Part shown: in pieces, positions 52,485-62,018 of the stretch
Layout: each line of letters begins with the position of its first letter
How positions within the stretch are numbered: position 1 is the stretch's first letter
DNA from: Bacteriovoracaceae bacterium UBA4096
Lineage (GTDB): Bacteria > Bdellovibrionota > Bacteriovoracia > Bacteriovoracales > Bacteriovoracaceae
Direction: 5' to 3'
Assembly (NCBI GenBank): GCA_002381945.1
Contig: DFXY01000066.1
Span: forward strand, 15,627 to 79,626
Length of the DNA: 64,000 bases
Position numbers and translations under genes: made by a program
The notes under the pieces: model-generated
Told to the model about the DNA's origin: nothing
Seen by the model: the letters and a program-made list of their open reading frames with translations, nothing else
Database searches by the model: none

Positions 52485-54341
52485 ATGAAACTGCACTCTT
52501 CTTTTATTCCATTTCTTCTTATTGCTCTATTCACACTCAGCTGCGCTCACAAAACACCAGCACCTAAACCCGAGCTATCGGACTTCACTCCGGAACAAAT
52601 CGAAGAGATGAATCGAGATGCTTTATTAATTGCTTCAAAACGTCTGGAAGAGATGGTTATTCAGGCCCGGTCTAGTCAATCAACTGTCAATTATTTGGCC
52701 ACTGATCTTTTCTTGAAGGGAAATATGTCCTTACTGGAAGGAGATTTCGCGACTGCGGCCGTCCTTTTTAAACATCTGGTAACTTTAGTTCCAGATGATG
52801 AGTTCCTCCAAAAAAAATATGCCATTAGTTTAATCCGGGTCGGTGACCTTGAAGGTTCAATGGTGGTTTTAGAAAAGTTGTACGCAAGTTCAAAAGAAGA
52901 AAAAGTCGGCCTTATTCTTGCCGGTGTTTACACTGGTGTGGATAAAGAAGAGCTGGCCAAGAAAATTTATCGCCAAATTCTGGCAGTAAATCCTAAAAAT
53001 GAGGATGCCTGTGTTTTTTTAAGTAAGTCTTTGGCAATGTCTAAAGAATCCGGCAAGGCCATCTCTCAGCTTAAAAACTGTGCTAAAAATGATTCAAAAA
53101 ATGGGATGTATGATTATTATGCCGGAAAGATCTATCTGGATATGGGTCAGATTCCTAAGGCCATTTCCGCTTTTAAGAAGGCCAATCTCCGACAACCTGA
53201 CTTGGGACAGGCGGTAAGTGCACTGGGAATCATCCTGGAAGAAAGGGACCAACACGAGCAGGCAATTAAAATCTACGAAAAGTATCTCAAACAGCAGCCA
53301 AACGACTCGTCTATTTTAACCAGAATGGTGCAGACACTTTTTTTAAAAGAAAGATTTGATGAAGTGATTCCATATGCTGAGCGATTAAGTGATATTGAGC
53401 CAGAAAATCTTAACTTAAAAGTTAAGCTGGGAATTCTTTATACTGATGCTAAGAAGTTCCCGGAAGCCATTTCGGTTTTTAAAGACCTACTGATAGCGGC
53501 TCCTCAGTCAGATAAACTTCTTTATTATCTGGGGGCCATTCATCAGGAAATGAAGCAATACCAGGAATCGATTGAATACTTCAATCAGATACCTTCTGAC
53601 AGCGGGCTCTATACTGATAGTTCCGTTCAGATGGCGAACATGCTTTCGACTCTGGCACAGGAAGAATTTCATTCCCGGGAAACCAAAGAATGGAGAGAGA
53701 AATTCCTTAAGCATGTGAATCAAAAGCTCGCCGAATTCAAGGAAATGCGAGTTGAATTCAGTGTTATCAAATCCGGCTTTTATGAAGGTGTCGGAGAGTA
53801 TAAGGATGCCATGGAATCCATGATGGTGGTTCAGGACGAGAAGAATTTCTCCACACAGCACAAGTATTATCTGGCCAATCTTTATGAGAAAGAAAAGAAA
53901 TTTGAAGAATCCACTGCCCTTATTATGAGTATCATTGAAAAAGAGCCAAGAAATGCCCATGCCTGGAATTTTCTGGGATACTCCTTACTTGTCCGTGGTG
54001 AGCAGATGGACAAGGCCTTTGAATACATTCAGACGGCCCTCAAGATCAGTCCGGATGACGGATACATACGGGATTCCTTGGGGTGGTATTACTTCAAAAA
54101 AGGTCAAATTAAAAAAGCTCTGACTGAGCTTGAGCTGGCCTTTAAAAAAGTCCCCGAGGATCTTGAGATTTTGAAGCACCTTGCAATCATTCATAAGGAA
54201 CTTAAAGACTATTCACGTGCAAAAGGTTTCTTAGAGTCGGCTTTGAAGCAAGTGCGCTATCAGTCTGACAAAAAAGAAATTATGACTCAAATGGAAGAAC
54301 TTGATAGTGATCGTATACCTGCATCTGATCAACTCGATTGA
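52485..54341 (+). CDS. TPR-repeat lipoprotein
   Basis: This 618-residue protein is translated from ATG 52485 (AGGAC seven bases ahead); a TTG at 52452 would spoil the signal peptide. It has a lipoprotein signal ending in FTLSC. Nearly the whole mature part is TPR repeats (I count at least ten, such as YYAGKIYLDMGQIPKAISAFKK), broken by a helical region around 395-450. TPR lipoproteins assemble envelope complexes. The sigma-28-like promoter suggests co-regulation with motility genes. The next lipoprotein gene follows after 37 bases. Confidence 0.9.
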   Translation: MKLHSSFIPFLLIALFTLSCAHKTPAPKPELSDFTPEQIEEMNRDALLIASKRLEEMVIQARSSQSTVNYLATDLFLKGNMSLLEGDFATAAVLFKHLVTLVPDDEFLQKKYAISLIRVGDLEGSMVVLEKLYASSKEEKVGLILAGVYTGVDKEELAKKIYRQILAVNPKNEDACVFLSKSLAMSKESGKAISQLKNCAKNDSKNGMYDYYAGKIYLDMGQIPKAISAFKKANLRQPDLGQAVSALGIILEERDQHEQAIKIYEKYLKQQPNDSSILTRMVQTLFLKERFDEVIPYAERLSDIEPENLNLKVKLGILYTDAKKFPEAISVFKDLLIAAPQSDKLLYYLGAIHQEMKQYQESIEYFNQIPSDSGLYTDSSVQMANMLSTLAQEEFHSRETKEWREKFLKHVNQKLAEFKEMRVEFSVIKSGFYEGVGEYKDAMESMMVVQDEKNFSTQHKYYLANLYEKEKKFEESTALIMSIIEKEPRNAHAWNFLGYSLLVRGEQMDKAFEYIQTALKISPDDGYIRDSLGWYYFKKGQIKKALTELELAFKKVPEDLEILKHLAIIHKELKDYSRAKGFLESALKQVRYQSDKKEIMTQMEELDSDRIPASDQLD

Positions 54342-54378
54342 GCTTGCGTTTCAATAAAAAGAATTTCAATATGAGGTC

Positions 54379-55041
54379 ATGTTTTTAAAATGCATGGCCT
54401 TTTTATTATTCCTCTCATCTTGCTCTCATTTCAAGGGCACGAGAGGATTAGAAAATGAAAATAAAGAAAGACTTCTGGATGCTGTTCAACTGATCGGTGA
54501 AGGTCGCGGACGTTTAAGTCTCAGTCAAAATCAGTATGTTTTTAGTTTCGATAGTCTGCTCAAAGAAAACTATGATTGGATTCTGGCAGTATCGATACCT
54601 CTTCAAGGTGAAGAAGTGATGTCTCTGGTTGATCTCAGAAAAAAAGAAGTGCTTGATTCGGAAACCGAATCTTTTGAGGCAAGAATTGATCACGAGTTTA
54701 AAAACTTAAAATTGAACAAGATTTTAACTTCCAAAGAATTCTTGAATGAGCTTCGTTCAGTGATTAGATTTAATCTTGCCCATAAGTTAGGGCTAAAAAG
54801 AAATTGCATGGAGCAGCAAAAGGACTTGGTCTGCACCCTGGATGAAGAAAAATTCTTTATAAGTGTTTCCGGCAAAGAATTTAACATAATTAAATTGCTG
54901 GGTAAGGGAAGAAGAGTTGTTCTGGAAGGAAGAAATCTTACCGAATCTTTCTTTTCACAGACCAATATCCGTTTATACTCAAATGAAGTCGATTTCGAGA
55001 AAAAGAATTCGTCATTTTCGCTAGAACTTTTCTGGAAATAA
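54379..55041 (+). CDS. Lipoprotein, possibly LolB-like
   Basis: This 220-residue lipoprotein has a signal ending in LFLSSC (Cys about 15). The early mature segment GEGRGRLSLSQNQYVFSF and the long beta-rich remainder (NLTESFFSQ...LELFW) resemble LolB, the outer-membrane receptor that inserts lipoproteins. The likeness is only in fold pattern, and the key LolB loop cannot be confirmed. It follows the TPR lipoprotein gene by 37 bases and may be in the same transcript. ATP-independent transfer of lipoproteins would be the role if correct. Confidence 0.5.
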   Translation: MFLKCMAFLLFLSSCSHFKGTRGLENENKERLLDAVQLIGEGRGRLSLSQNQYVFSFDSLLKENYDWILAVSIPLQGEEVMSLVDLRKKEVLDSETESFEARIDHEFKNLKLNKILTSKEFLNELRSVIRFNLAHKLGLKRNCMEQQKDLVCTLDEEKFFISVSGKEFNIIKLLGKGRRVVLEGRNLTESFFSQTNIRLYSNEVDFEKKNSSFSLELFWK

Positions 55042-55158
55042 TATTCTCCGACTATTCTGGTTGCAAAATGCACCTCTTGTCAGGAACGCACTGTTTTTAT
55101 AAAGATTAATCACACGTAATAGCTTACAATTATTCTTATTTTTAAAGGGGAGCGGTAA

Positions 55159-56916
55159 ATGAAAGGTTTGGTTCTAATTTTGAGTGTTTTGCTCACGCTT
55201 GTCTTTGGATGCAGTAAGCAAAATAACTTTGATGAAAGAGAAATTAACCTTGTGTCTCCAGAGAAGATCTCTGGTTTTGACCCTATTAATGCCTCTGATA
55301 AATATTCTGGAAATGAAGCTGGGAAAGTTTACGAAGGCCTATTTGAATTTCATCCATTAAAACGGCCTTATGAACTTATGCCAAACCTTGCGGCCAGTAT
55401 GCCAGAAGCGAGTAAGGATGGTTTAACTTACACTTTTAAGATTCTTAAAGGTGTTCTATTTCATGATAGTCCGGCATTCAAGGATGGCATTGGGCGAGAA
55501 ATGAAAATTGATGACGTTATTTATTCCTATAAGAGACTGGCCGATCCTAAGCTAAGTGCTAAGGGCTGGTGGGTTCTTGACGATAAAATCGTCGGTCTTA
55601 ATGAGTGGAGAGAGAAGTATTCTCAAGCTGAAGCCACTAATTATGAAGAGGCGATCGAAGGCTTAAAGAAGATTGATGATTATACACTTCAGATCAAACT
55701 GAAAAAACCATACCCTCAATTCCTTTACGCATTGGCAATGCCGTACACCTTTATAGTAGCAAAAGAAGCCGTTGAGCATTTTGGAAAAGAGTTCCTTAAT
55801 TATCCGGTTGGAACAGGTCCCTTTGTGCTTCCAAAATTCGATCAATCAAGCATGATTGTTTATACTCGTAATCCGAAGTTTCGTACCAAGTACTATCCTT
55901 CAGAAGGCGAAGAGGGTGATGATAAATTAGGTCTACTGGCCGACGCCGGAAAGAAGATACCACTGGTTGATAAGATCAACGTTTATATCATTGTTGAGTC
56001 CCAACCAAAGTGGTTGTCTTTCATGAAGGCCAAAAATGACCTGATTGAAATCAAAGACGTAAATATTCAACAGACATTAACTCCTGAAAATGAACTCAGA
56101 CCTGAGCATAAAGAAAAAGGTATGCGTCTCTTCATGCTGCCTATGCTTGATGTGGCATACTTTGCTTTCAATCATGAGAATCCAATTTTTAAGAATTTGA
56201 AATTAAGACAGGCCATGAACCTGGCCTATGACAGGGATGGTGCTAATAAGCTATTTCATGAAAATACAGCTTTTATTGCCCACGGCCCAGTTCCTCCTGG
56301 ATTGGCCGGAAACCGTAAAGAATTTAAAAATCCTTATTCTAAATTAGATCTTGAGCAAGCCAAGAAACTATTGGCCGAAGCCGGATATCCTAATGGTAAA
56401 GGCTTACCTGAAATCACTATCCAGACAAGAAATGAAACAGTTGCTCGGCAGCAGATTGAATTTTTTGCCAAATGCATGGACAAGATTGGAATCAAGATTA
56501 ATGTTGGAATGAATACTTGGCCTGAGTTAGTGAATAAAGTCACTAAGAAACAGCATCAGATGTATACTATGGCCTGGGGGGCCGATTACCCGGATGCAGA
56601 GAACTTTCTAGGTCTTCTATACTGTCCAAATCAATCACCCGGATCCAATGGTGCTAACTATTGTAACCCTGAATTTGATGCTCTATACAGTAAAGCAACT
56701 ATCTTGCAGGATTCACCTGAAAGAACTGCCATGTATGAAAAGTTAAATGAGATGGCGGCTTTGGATGTGCCATGGATTTATGGATTCAACCGCACCGACA
56801 TTTACTTAACTCAGGCCTGGCTGAAAAATTATAAAGTCATGGAATTTAATCATAATCAGTTTCAATATCTGAATGTAGATCTTGAAGTTAAAAAACAACT
56901 CAGTAAGAAGTTTTAG
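55159..56916 (+). CDS. oppA: Oligopeptide ABC transporter, substrate-binding lipoprotein
   Basis: This 585-residue SBP_bac_5-family lipoprotein has a signal peptide ending in VFGC. Landmarks are DPINASDKYSG, the LKLRQAMNLAYDRDG segment and WGADYPDAENFLGLLY near the C-terminal half. It binds peptides in the periplasm and passes them to OppBC. It heads a four-gene operon in the order A, B, C, DF with gaps of 8, 12 and 2 bases. An AAGGGGAG site precedes the ATG. It could also bind dipeptides or other substrates of the same family. Confidence 0.93.
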   Translation: MKGLVLILSVLLTLVFGCSKQNNFDEREINLVSPEKISGFDPINASDKYSGNEAGKVYEGLFEFHPLKRPYELMPNLAASMPEASKDGLTYTFKILKGVLFHDSPAFKDGIGREMKIDDVIYSYKRLADPKLSAKGWWVLDDKIVGLNEWREKYSQAEATNYEEAIEGLKKIDDYTLQIKLKKPYPQFLYALAMPYTFIVAKEAVEHFGKEFLNYPVGTGPFVLPKFDQSSMIVYTRNPKFRTKYYPSEGEEGDDKLGLLADAGKKIPLVDKINVYIIVESQPKWLSFMKAKNDLIEIKDVNIQQTLTPENELRPEHKEKGMRLFMLPMLDVAYFAFNHENPIFKNLKLRQAMNLAYDRDGANKLFHENTAFIAHGPVPPGLAGNRKEFKNPYSKLDLEQAKKLLAEAGYPNGKGLPEITIQTRNETVARQQIEFFAKCMDKIGIKINVGMNTWPELVNKVTKKQHQMYTMAWGADYPDAENFLGLLYCPNQSPGSNGANYCNPEFDALYSKATILQDSPERTAMYEKLNEMAALDVPWIYGFNRTDIYLTQAWLKNYKVMEFNHNQFQYLNVDLEVKKQLSKKF

Positions 56917-56924
56917 TAGGGAAA

Positions 56925-57860
56925 ATGATCAAGTACATCGTTAGAAGGCTTTTATATCTCATCCCGGTTTTGCTCGGGGTGAGCTTTATTATTTTTGTTC
57001 TGTTCAATCTGGTCTCAGGAGACCCGACAGCGGTTCTTCTTGGTAAAAATGCAACGGCCAGACAGATGGCAGAATTACGAGAACAGTTAGGGTTAAACAA
57101 ACCCTTACTTGATCAGTATTTTGACGTCGTAAAATCAGCTTTTACTTTTGATTTTGGACGATCCTGGGCCACCAAGCAGGAAATCTCCCAGATGATTATT
57201 CAAGGTGCCTATCCGTCGCTGACATTAACTGTGCCGGCCTTCGTTTTTGCCACCATTTTGTCTCTCATTATCTCGCTGGTGGTGGCTTTTTACCGCGGTA
57301 AAGGGATTGATTTATTTGTTCGTTTTATGTGTATTGCTGGCGTGAGTGTATCGGCCCTGGCCTATATTCTTTTCTTTCAATACTTCTTTGCCTATCAGTT
57401 AGGGTGGTTTGAGATATCAGGCTTTGAATATGGTTTCCCGGATTTTGTACCTTTCATCGCTTTGCCGGCGATTATCTTCGTCCTTTTAAGTTTGGGCCCG
57501 GATGTCCGTTTTTTCAGAACGGTTATTCTGGATGAGATCTATCAGGACTATGTTCGTACTGCCCGCGCCAAAGGACTTTCTGAAGTCGTTATCTTGTTGA
57601 AGCACGTATTAAGAAATGCTCTGATTCCTATCATTACTTATGTTGTGATTCAGATACCAACGCTTATTTTAGGTGCCCTTTTACTTGAGAACTTCTTTAG
57701 TATTCCCGGTCTGGGAGGTATCACCCTGAATGCGCTTAACTCATCAGATTTTCCGGTGATTAAGGCCATGGCGATCCTTTCCAGTGTCCTTTATATAATC
57801 CTCAGTTTAGTGACTGACGTACTTTATACGTTTGCAGATCCTAGAGTGAAATTGAAGTAG
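56925..57860 (+). CDS. oppB: Oligopeptide ABC transporter permease OppB
   Basis: The 311-residue inner-membrane permease has six membrane segments and the EAA loop DYVRTARAKGLSEVVILLKHVLRNALIP that docks on the ATPase. It begins with MIKYIVRRLLYLIPVLLGVS, typical of OppB/DppB. It makes the channel with OppC. The stop is 12 bases before oppC. Confidence 0.95.
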   Translation: MIKYIVRRLLYLIPVLLGVSFIIFVLFNLVSGDPTAVLLGKNATARQMAELREQLGLNKPLLDQYFDVVKSAFTFDFGRSWATKQEISQMIIQGAYPSLTLTVPAFVFATILSLIISLVVAFYRGKGIDLFVRFMCIAGVSVSALAYILFFQYFFAYQLGWFEISGFEYGFPDFVPFIALPAIIFVLLSLGPDVRFFRTVILDEIYQDYVRTARAKGLSEVVILLKHVLRNALIPIITYVVIQIPTLILGALLLENFFSIPGLGGITLNALNSSDFPVIKAMAILSSVLYIILSLVTDVLYTFADPRVKLK

Positions 57861-57872
57861 AAGTAGAGAATT

Positions 57873-58724
57873 ATGAAAGAAAATTCGTTATGGAAAGATG
57901 CCTTTAAAAGATTGATTCAAGACAAAATGGCCTTGGCGTCTTTAGTGGTTGTTGTAATTTATTCATTAATTGCTGTATTGGCCGCAACTGGACTTATTGC
58001 ATCTGATTGGGCCAAAGAGGTTGGAGCTTCCAATTTACCGCCATCAGCTGAGCACTGGTTCGGAACAGACATCTTTGGAAGAGACGTACTTGCCAAGGTT
58101 CTTCATGGAACTCAGATTGCTATGTCCGTGGGACTCTTTACTTCTTTGATTGCCATTCCAATCGGCGTAATTCTCGGAGCTCTTGCGGGATATTTTGGTG
58201 GATGGGTGGATGATTTCATCACTTGGCTATACACTACTTTTTCTTCGATCCCGAATATTATGCTTCTTATCTCTATTACCATGATTTTGGGTAAGGGACT
58301 TTTTGCTGTCTATATTGCTCTAGGAGCGACCAGCTGGGTGACTCTTTGCCGACTTATTCGTGGAGAGGTCATGAAGCATAAGGAGCGTGAATATGTGCAG
58401 GCGGCCGGTGCAATTGGCGGAGGACATTTTCGTAAGCTCTTTTTACACATTCTACCCAACGTCACTCATATTGTGATTATCAATACTTCATTACAGTTTC
58501 AGTTTGCGATTAAATCAGAAGTAATTCTTTCTTATTTGGGCCTTGGTGTACAAGGTGAACCAAGTTGGGGAACAATGATTGATGACGCCAAACTTGAACT
58601 GGCCCGTGGAGTTTGGTGGCAACTCGTTGGTGCAACAGCTGCCATGTTCCTCGTTGTTCTCGCATTTAATTTACTTGGGGACGCTCTTCGTGACTCCCTT
58701 GATCCAAAGCTAAAAGGAAAATAG
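57873..58724 (+). CDS. oppC: Oligopeptide ABC transporter permease OppC
   Basis: This 283-residue inner-membrane permease has the N-terminal cytoplasmic lead (LWKDAFKRLIQDKMA), HWFGTDIFGRDVLAKVLHGTQ before the second membrane segment, and the EAA loop EYVQAAGAIGGGHFRKLFLHILPN. It pairs with OppB. It is followed two bases later by the fused ATPase gene. Confidence 0.95.
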   Translation: MKENSLWKDAFKRLIQDKMALASLVVVVIYSLIAVLAATGLIASDWAKEVGASNLPPSAEHWFGTDIFGRDVLAKVLHGTQIAMSVGLFTSLIAIPIGVILGALAGYFGGWVDDFITWLYTTFSSIPNIMLLISITMILGKGLFAVYIALGATSWVTLCRLIRGEVMKHKEREYVQAAGAIGGGHFRKLFLHILPNVTHIVIINTSLQFQFAIKSEVILSYLGLGVQGEPSWGTMIDDAKLELARGVWWQLVGATAAMFLVVLAFNLLGDALRDSLDPKLKGK

Positions 58725-58726
58725 CA

Positions 58727-60454
58727 ATGACTTCACCACTTCTTTCAGTAAGAAATCTCGTGGTTGACTTTCAGACCGGTGAAGGTGTGACTCGAGCAGT
58801 AAATAATATCTCATTTGATATTCCTGCCGGTAAGACTATCGGAATTGTTGGAGAGTCAGGATCAGGAAAATCTGTTACCTCTTTGGCCATCATGGGTCTT
58901 CTTCAGAAGCCTGCCGCCACTATTCCACAAGGAGAGATCATCTTCAATGGTCAGAATCTCCTGGAATATAACGACGCTCAGATGCGCCAAATTCGTGGTG
59001 ATAAAATCTCCATGATATTTCAAGAGCCAATGACTAGCCTTAATCCGGTTTTTAAAGTTGGTGATCAAATTGCGGAAACGATTCGTATTCACAGAAAAAT
59101 TTCCGCTAAAGAAGCATGGGACCGCGCTGTTGATCTGATGAATCAGGTCGGTATTCCTAATCCGTCGGCAAGCGCTCATAAGTATCCGCATGAGATGTCC
59201 GGTGGTCAAAAGCAACGAGTGATGATCGCTATGGCCATTGCTTGTGAGCCAAAGCTTCTTATTGCAGATGAACCGACAACTGCTCTTGATGTGACCATTC
59301 AAAAACAAGTGCTGGATCTCCTTTTTAGTCTTCAGCAAAAGTACCATATGAGTATGTTATTCATCACTCATGATTTAGGAGTGATTGGGGACATTGCTGA
59401 TGACGTGGTTGTTATGTACCGCTCAAACGTGGTGGAAAAGAATAACGCCAAAGAAATTTTCTATACTGCAAAACATCCATATACCAAGGGCCTTCTTGCT
59501 TGTCGTCCCAAACTGGGTGCTAATCCAAGACGTCTTTTAACTGTTTCAGACTTTATGGATGAGGCCGGTGTTGAAAAACATGTTTCACCGGAAAGAGTTG
59601 TGGTTTTTGATAAAGAAACTGAGCGAGAAAAATCGAGCGATATTCTTCTTGAAGTAAAAAACCTGGTGACTCAATTTCCAATTAAGGGCGGCTTTTTTGG
59701 TCGTACTGTGGATCATTTTAAAGCAGTAAATGACGTGAGCTTTAAACTTAAAAAAGGCCAGACACTAGGACTTGTAGGGGAATCTGGTTGTGGTAAGACT
59801 ACTCTGGGGAGATCGATTTTGAGATTGGTCGAGCCTGCTTCTGGAAGCATTATTTATGACGGTAAAGACATTACTAATGTCTATGCTGAAGAGCTTCGTC
59901 TTCTTCGCCGTAAGATGCAGATTATTTTCCAGGATCCTTATTCTTCACTTAATCCAAGAATGACAATTTCGGAAATCTTAACTGAACCACTTAATATTCA
60001 TAATGTTGGAAATGGACGCAAAGAACGTCTGGATATGGCAAAAGAACTTTTCGAGAAAGTTGGTCTGAATGTAGCTCAACTAAATCGATATCCTCATGAG
60101 TTCTCAGGTGGTCAAAGACAGAGAATTTGTATTGCTCGTGCTCTGATGCTTCGCCCGGAATTTGTTGTCTGTGATGAGTCCGTATCCGCTCTGGATGTTT
60201 CTGTTCAGGCCCAGGTCTTGAATCTACTTCTGGATCTTCAGCAGGAATTTCATCTCACTTATGTTTTCATTTCCCATGACCTTTCTGTGGTGAATTTCAT
60301 CGCTGATGAAGTTGGTGTGATGAATGCAGGGAAAATTATTGAGATGGATAAGGCCAGTAACATCTATAAGAATCCGAAAGAAGAGTACACAAGGGCCCTT
60401 CTTTCAGCGATTCCTAAAGGTTTGGTTAAGTCGGATCTTTCTGCATTGGTTTAA
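58727..60454 (+). CDS. Fused oligopeptide transporter ATPase (OppD-OppF in one chain)
   Basis: The 575-residue protein contains two ABC domains. The first has Walker A GESGSGKS (42-49) and signature MSGGQKQR, the second Walker A GESGCGKT (about 350) and signature FSGGQRQR. Both have intact Walker B. In E. coli these are separate proteins OppD and OppF. The fused form is common in some bacteria. It drives uptake of peptides. Its 3' end overlaps the convergent symporter gene by 29 bases, and no terminator is visible between them. Confidence 0.95.
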   Translation: MTSPLLSVRNLVVDFQTGEGVTRAVNNISFDIPAGKTIGIVGESGSGKSVTSLAIMGLLQKPAATIPQGEIIFNGQNLLEYNDAQMRQIRGDKISMIFQEPMTSLNPVFKVGDQIAETIRIHRKISAKEAWDRAVDLMNQVGIPNPSASAHKYPHEMSGGQKQRVMIAMAIACEPKLLIADEPTTALDVTIQKQVLDLLFSLQQKYHMSMLFITHDLGVIGDIADDVVVMYRSNVVEKNNAKEIFYTAKHPYTKGLLACRPKLGANPRRLLTVSDFMDEAGVEKHVSPERVVVFDKETEREKSSDILLEVKNLVTQFPIKGGFFGRTVDHFKAVNDVSFKLKKGQTLGLVGESGCGKTTLGRSILRLVEPASGSIIYDGKDITNVYAEELRLLRRKMQIIFQDPYSSLNPRMTISEILTEPLNIHNVGNGRKERLDMAKELFEKVGLNVAQLNRYPHEFSGGQRQRICIARALMLRPEFVVCDESVSALDVSVQAQVLNLLLDLQQEFHLTYVFISHDLSVVNFIADEVGVMNAGKIIEMDKASNIYKNPKEEYTRALLSAIPKGLVKSDLSALV

Positions 60455-61883
60455 TAGAGGCGTAGATTTTCAAGAAAATCATGCTCAGGATGCAGCCCCA
60501 ATAAACATTCAAGTTCCAGTCCCATTGGAGGATTTGTGTATTCAGATACACTCCTCCAATGCCAAAAGCATAAGCACCTATCACATTCATGGTATTTAAA
60601 CGGAAAACAAACCATCGTTTGAAAATTACTTTTGCCATGAAGATTCCCAATAAGGCCCCTCCGGTCCACGATTGAACTTTCAGACCTAGCATGAGCAATC
60701 CATCATTGGTTGATGCAACGACTGCAATTATAAAAAGCAATAGAGTAATAATGGCGGTATCCATTAAAGAATAGAATTTCATTTTCTCCGGGCTGCGATT
60801 TGGAAATATGTCATTGTAGACAGTGGCACAAAGAGCATTAATAGTGGAATCCAGCGTACTCATGGTTGCCGCTAGTACTCCGGCGACCATGATCCCTCTA
60901 ATGCCTGCCGGGAAATGATTCACAATATAATAGGAGAATAAGTGATCTGCATTGGCCACATTTGAAGGAAAAGATGCGCCTTGGTAATGTGCCCATAGAA
61001 GTGCACCTACGCCTAAGAATAATAAACCAACTGATATTGAGATAAATGACGAAAAGAAAATTGCCAGCTGAGCATGTTTTAAGCTGCGGTTGGCAGTTAG
61101 TCTTTGAGCGAAATCCTGATCCACTCCATGTGTGGACATATCAAATAAAATTCCACCAAAAATTCCAAAAATAAATGGCCAAGGGTTATCTAAACTGAAG
61201 AAAGAAGTTTTACCTGCTGCCTGGGCCATTCCCATGAGTTCTGACCAGCTTTGCCCACTGGTTTGGGGAATAAGGTAGTGGGCGAGAATGCCGCCAAAAA
61301 TAAAAAGCCCTAGCTGCATAATATCGGTACGAACAACTGCTTTAAGTCCTCCAACCAGGGTATAAAGAAAAGTCACAGTCGTAACCAAAGCAAGACCTAG
61401 ATAGACGTGCATTCCAAGAAAATGAGATACCAGAATCGCTCCAGAGAATAATCTGACACCTACTGAAAGAATTTTCGAGAAGGCGTAAAAGATAGCAATC
61501 ATGCGCTGGCCAGATGGCAGGCCTGTGTCTTTGGCAATGACTTCATAAATCGTTAACCCTTGATCGTAGACCTTAGGCAGGAAAACTTTCGCAATCACCA
61601 GACGTCCAATGATGGCGCCCATGTAAATTTGAATGAAAGAAAAATCTTTATTAAAGGCAAATGCCGGTATTCCTAGAAAGGTCAGGGCCGAAACTTCGGT
61701 GGCGATGATTGAGCAAATTGATTCGGTAAATGTAAGTGATTTGTTGGCAAGATATTGTTCAGTAGCTCTTTGTCTGCCGACAGAATTGGCCGACTTCGTT
61801 TGTCTGCCTGCTCGAATGGCCAGATAAAATACCAGAATGATGTAAGCAGCTATCACCATCCAGTCGATGTACAGAAATTCCAT
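60426..61883 (-). CDS. Sodium/solute symporter family protein
   Basis: This 485-residue inner-membrane protein has about 13 membrane segments. It fits the SSS (sodium:solute symporter) family: IIATEVSALTFLGIPAFAF near residues 60-78, TLVGGLKAVVRTDIMQ, and MVAGVLAATMSTLDSTINA, where the Ser/Thr-rich helix 8 binds Na+. The substrate could be a sugar, proline, sialic acid or carboxylate. It is a single-gene unit on the minus strand, with a 135-base gap to the divergent next gene. Confidence 0.9.
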   Translation of the reverse strand: MEFLYIDWMVIAAYIILVFYLAIRAGRQTKSANSVGRQRATEQYLANKSLTFTESICSIIATEVSALTFLGIPAFAFNKDFSFIQIYMGAIIGRLVIAKVFLPKVYDQGLTIYEVIAKDTGLPSGQRMIAIFYAFSKILSVGVRLFSGAILVSHFLGMHVYLGLALVTTVTFLYTLVGGLKAVVRTDIMQLGLFIFGGILAHYLIPQTSGQSWSELMGMAQAAGKTSFFSLDNPWPFIFGIFGGILFDMSTHGVDQDFAQRLTANRSLKHAQLAIFFSSFISISVGLLFLGVGALLWAHYQGASFPSNVANADHLFSYYIVNHFPAGIRGIMVAGVLAATMSTLDSTINALCATVYNDIFPNRSPEKMKFYSLMDTAIITLLLFIIAVVASTNDGLLMLGLKVQSWTGGALLGIFMAKVIFKRWFVFRLNTMNVIGAYAFGIGGVYLNTQILQWDWNLNVYWGCILSMIFLKIYASIKPMQKDPT

Positions 61884-62018
61884 ATCAATTCTCCCGAAGC
61901 TGAAAGTCTACGATAGCAAAGTAAAAGAGTCCATTAACCTTAGAAGAAATCTTAAGCTTAAACTTGCTCATCTTACTCTGGAGACAGCCGATAGGTATTG
62001 GGAAGTATTAGGATTTAA

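Noticed and set aside
61987..61994. GCCGATAG resembling a FliA -10 before the degenerate HD-GYP gene
   Set aside because: The last base differs and there is no TAAA-like -35 at the 15-base spacing (TCAT instead).
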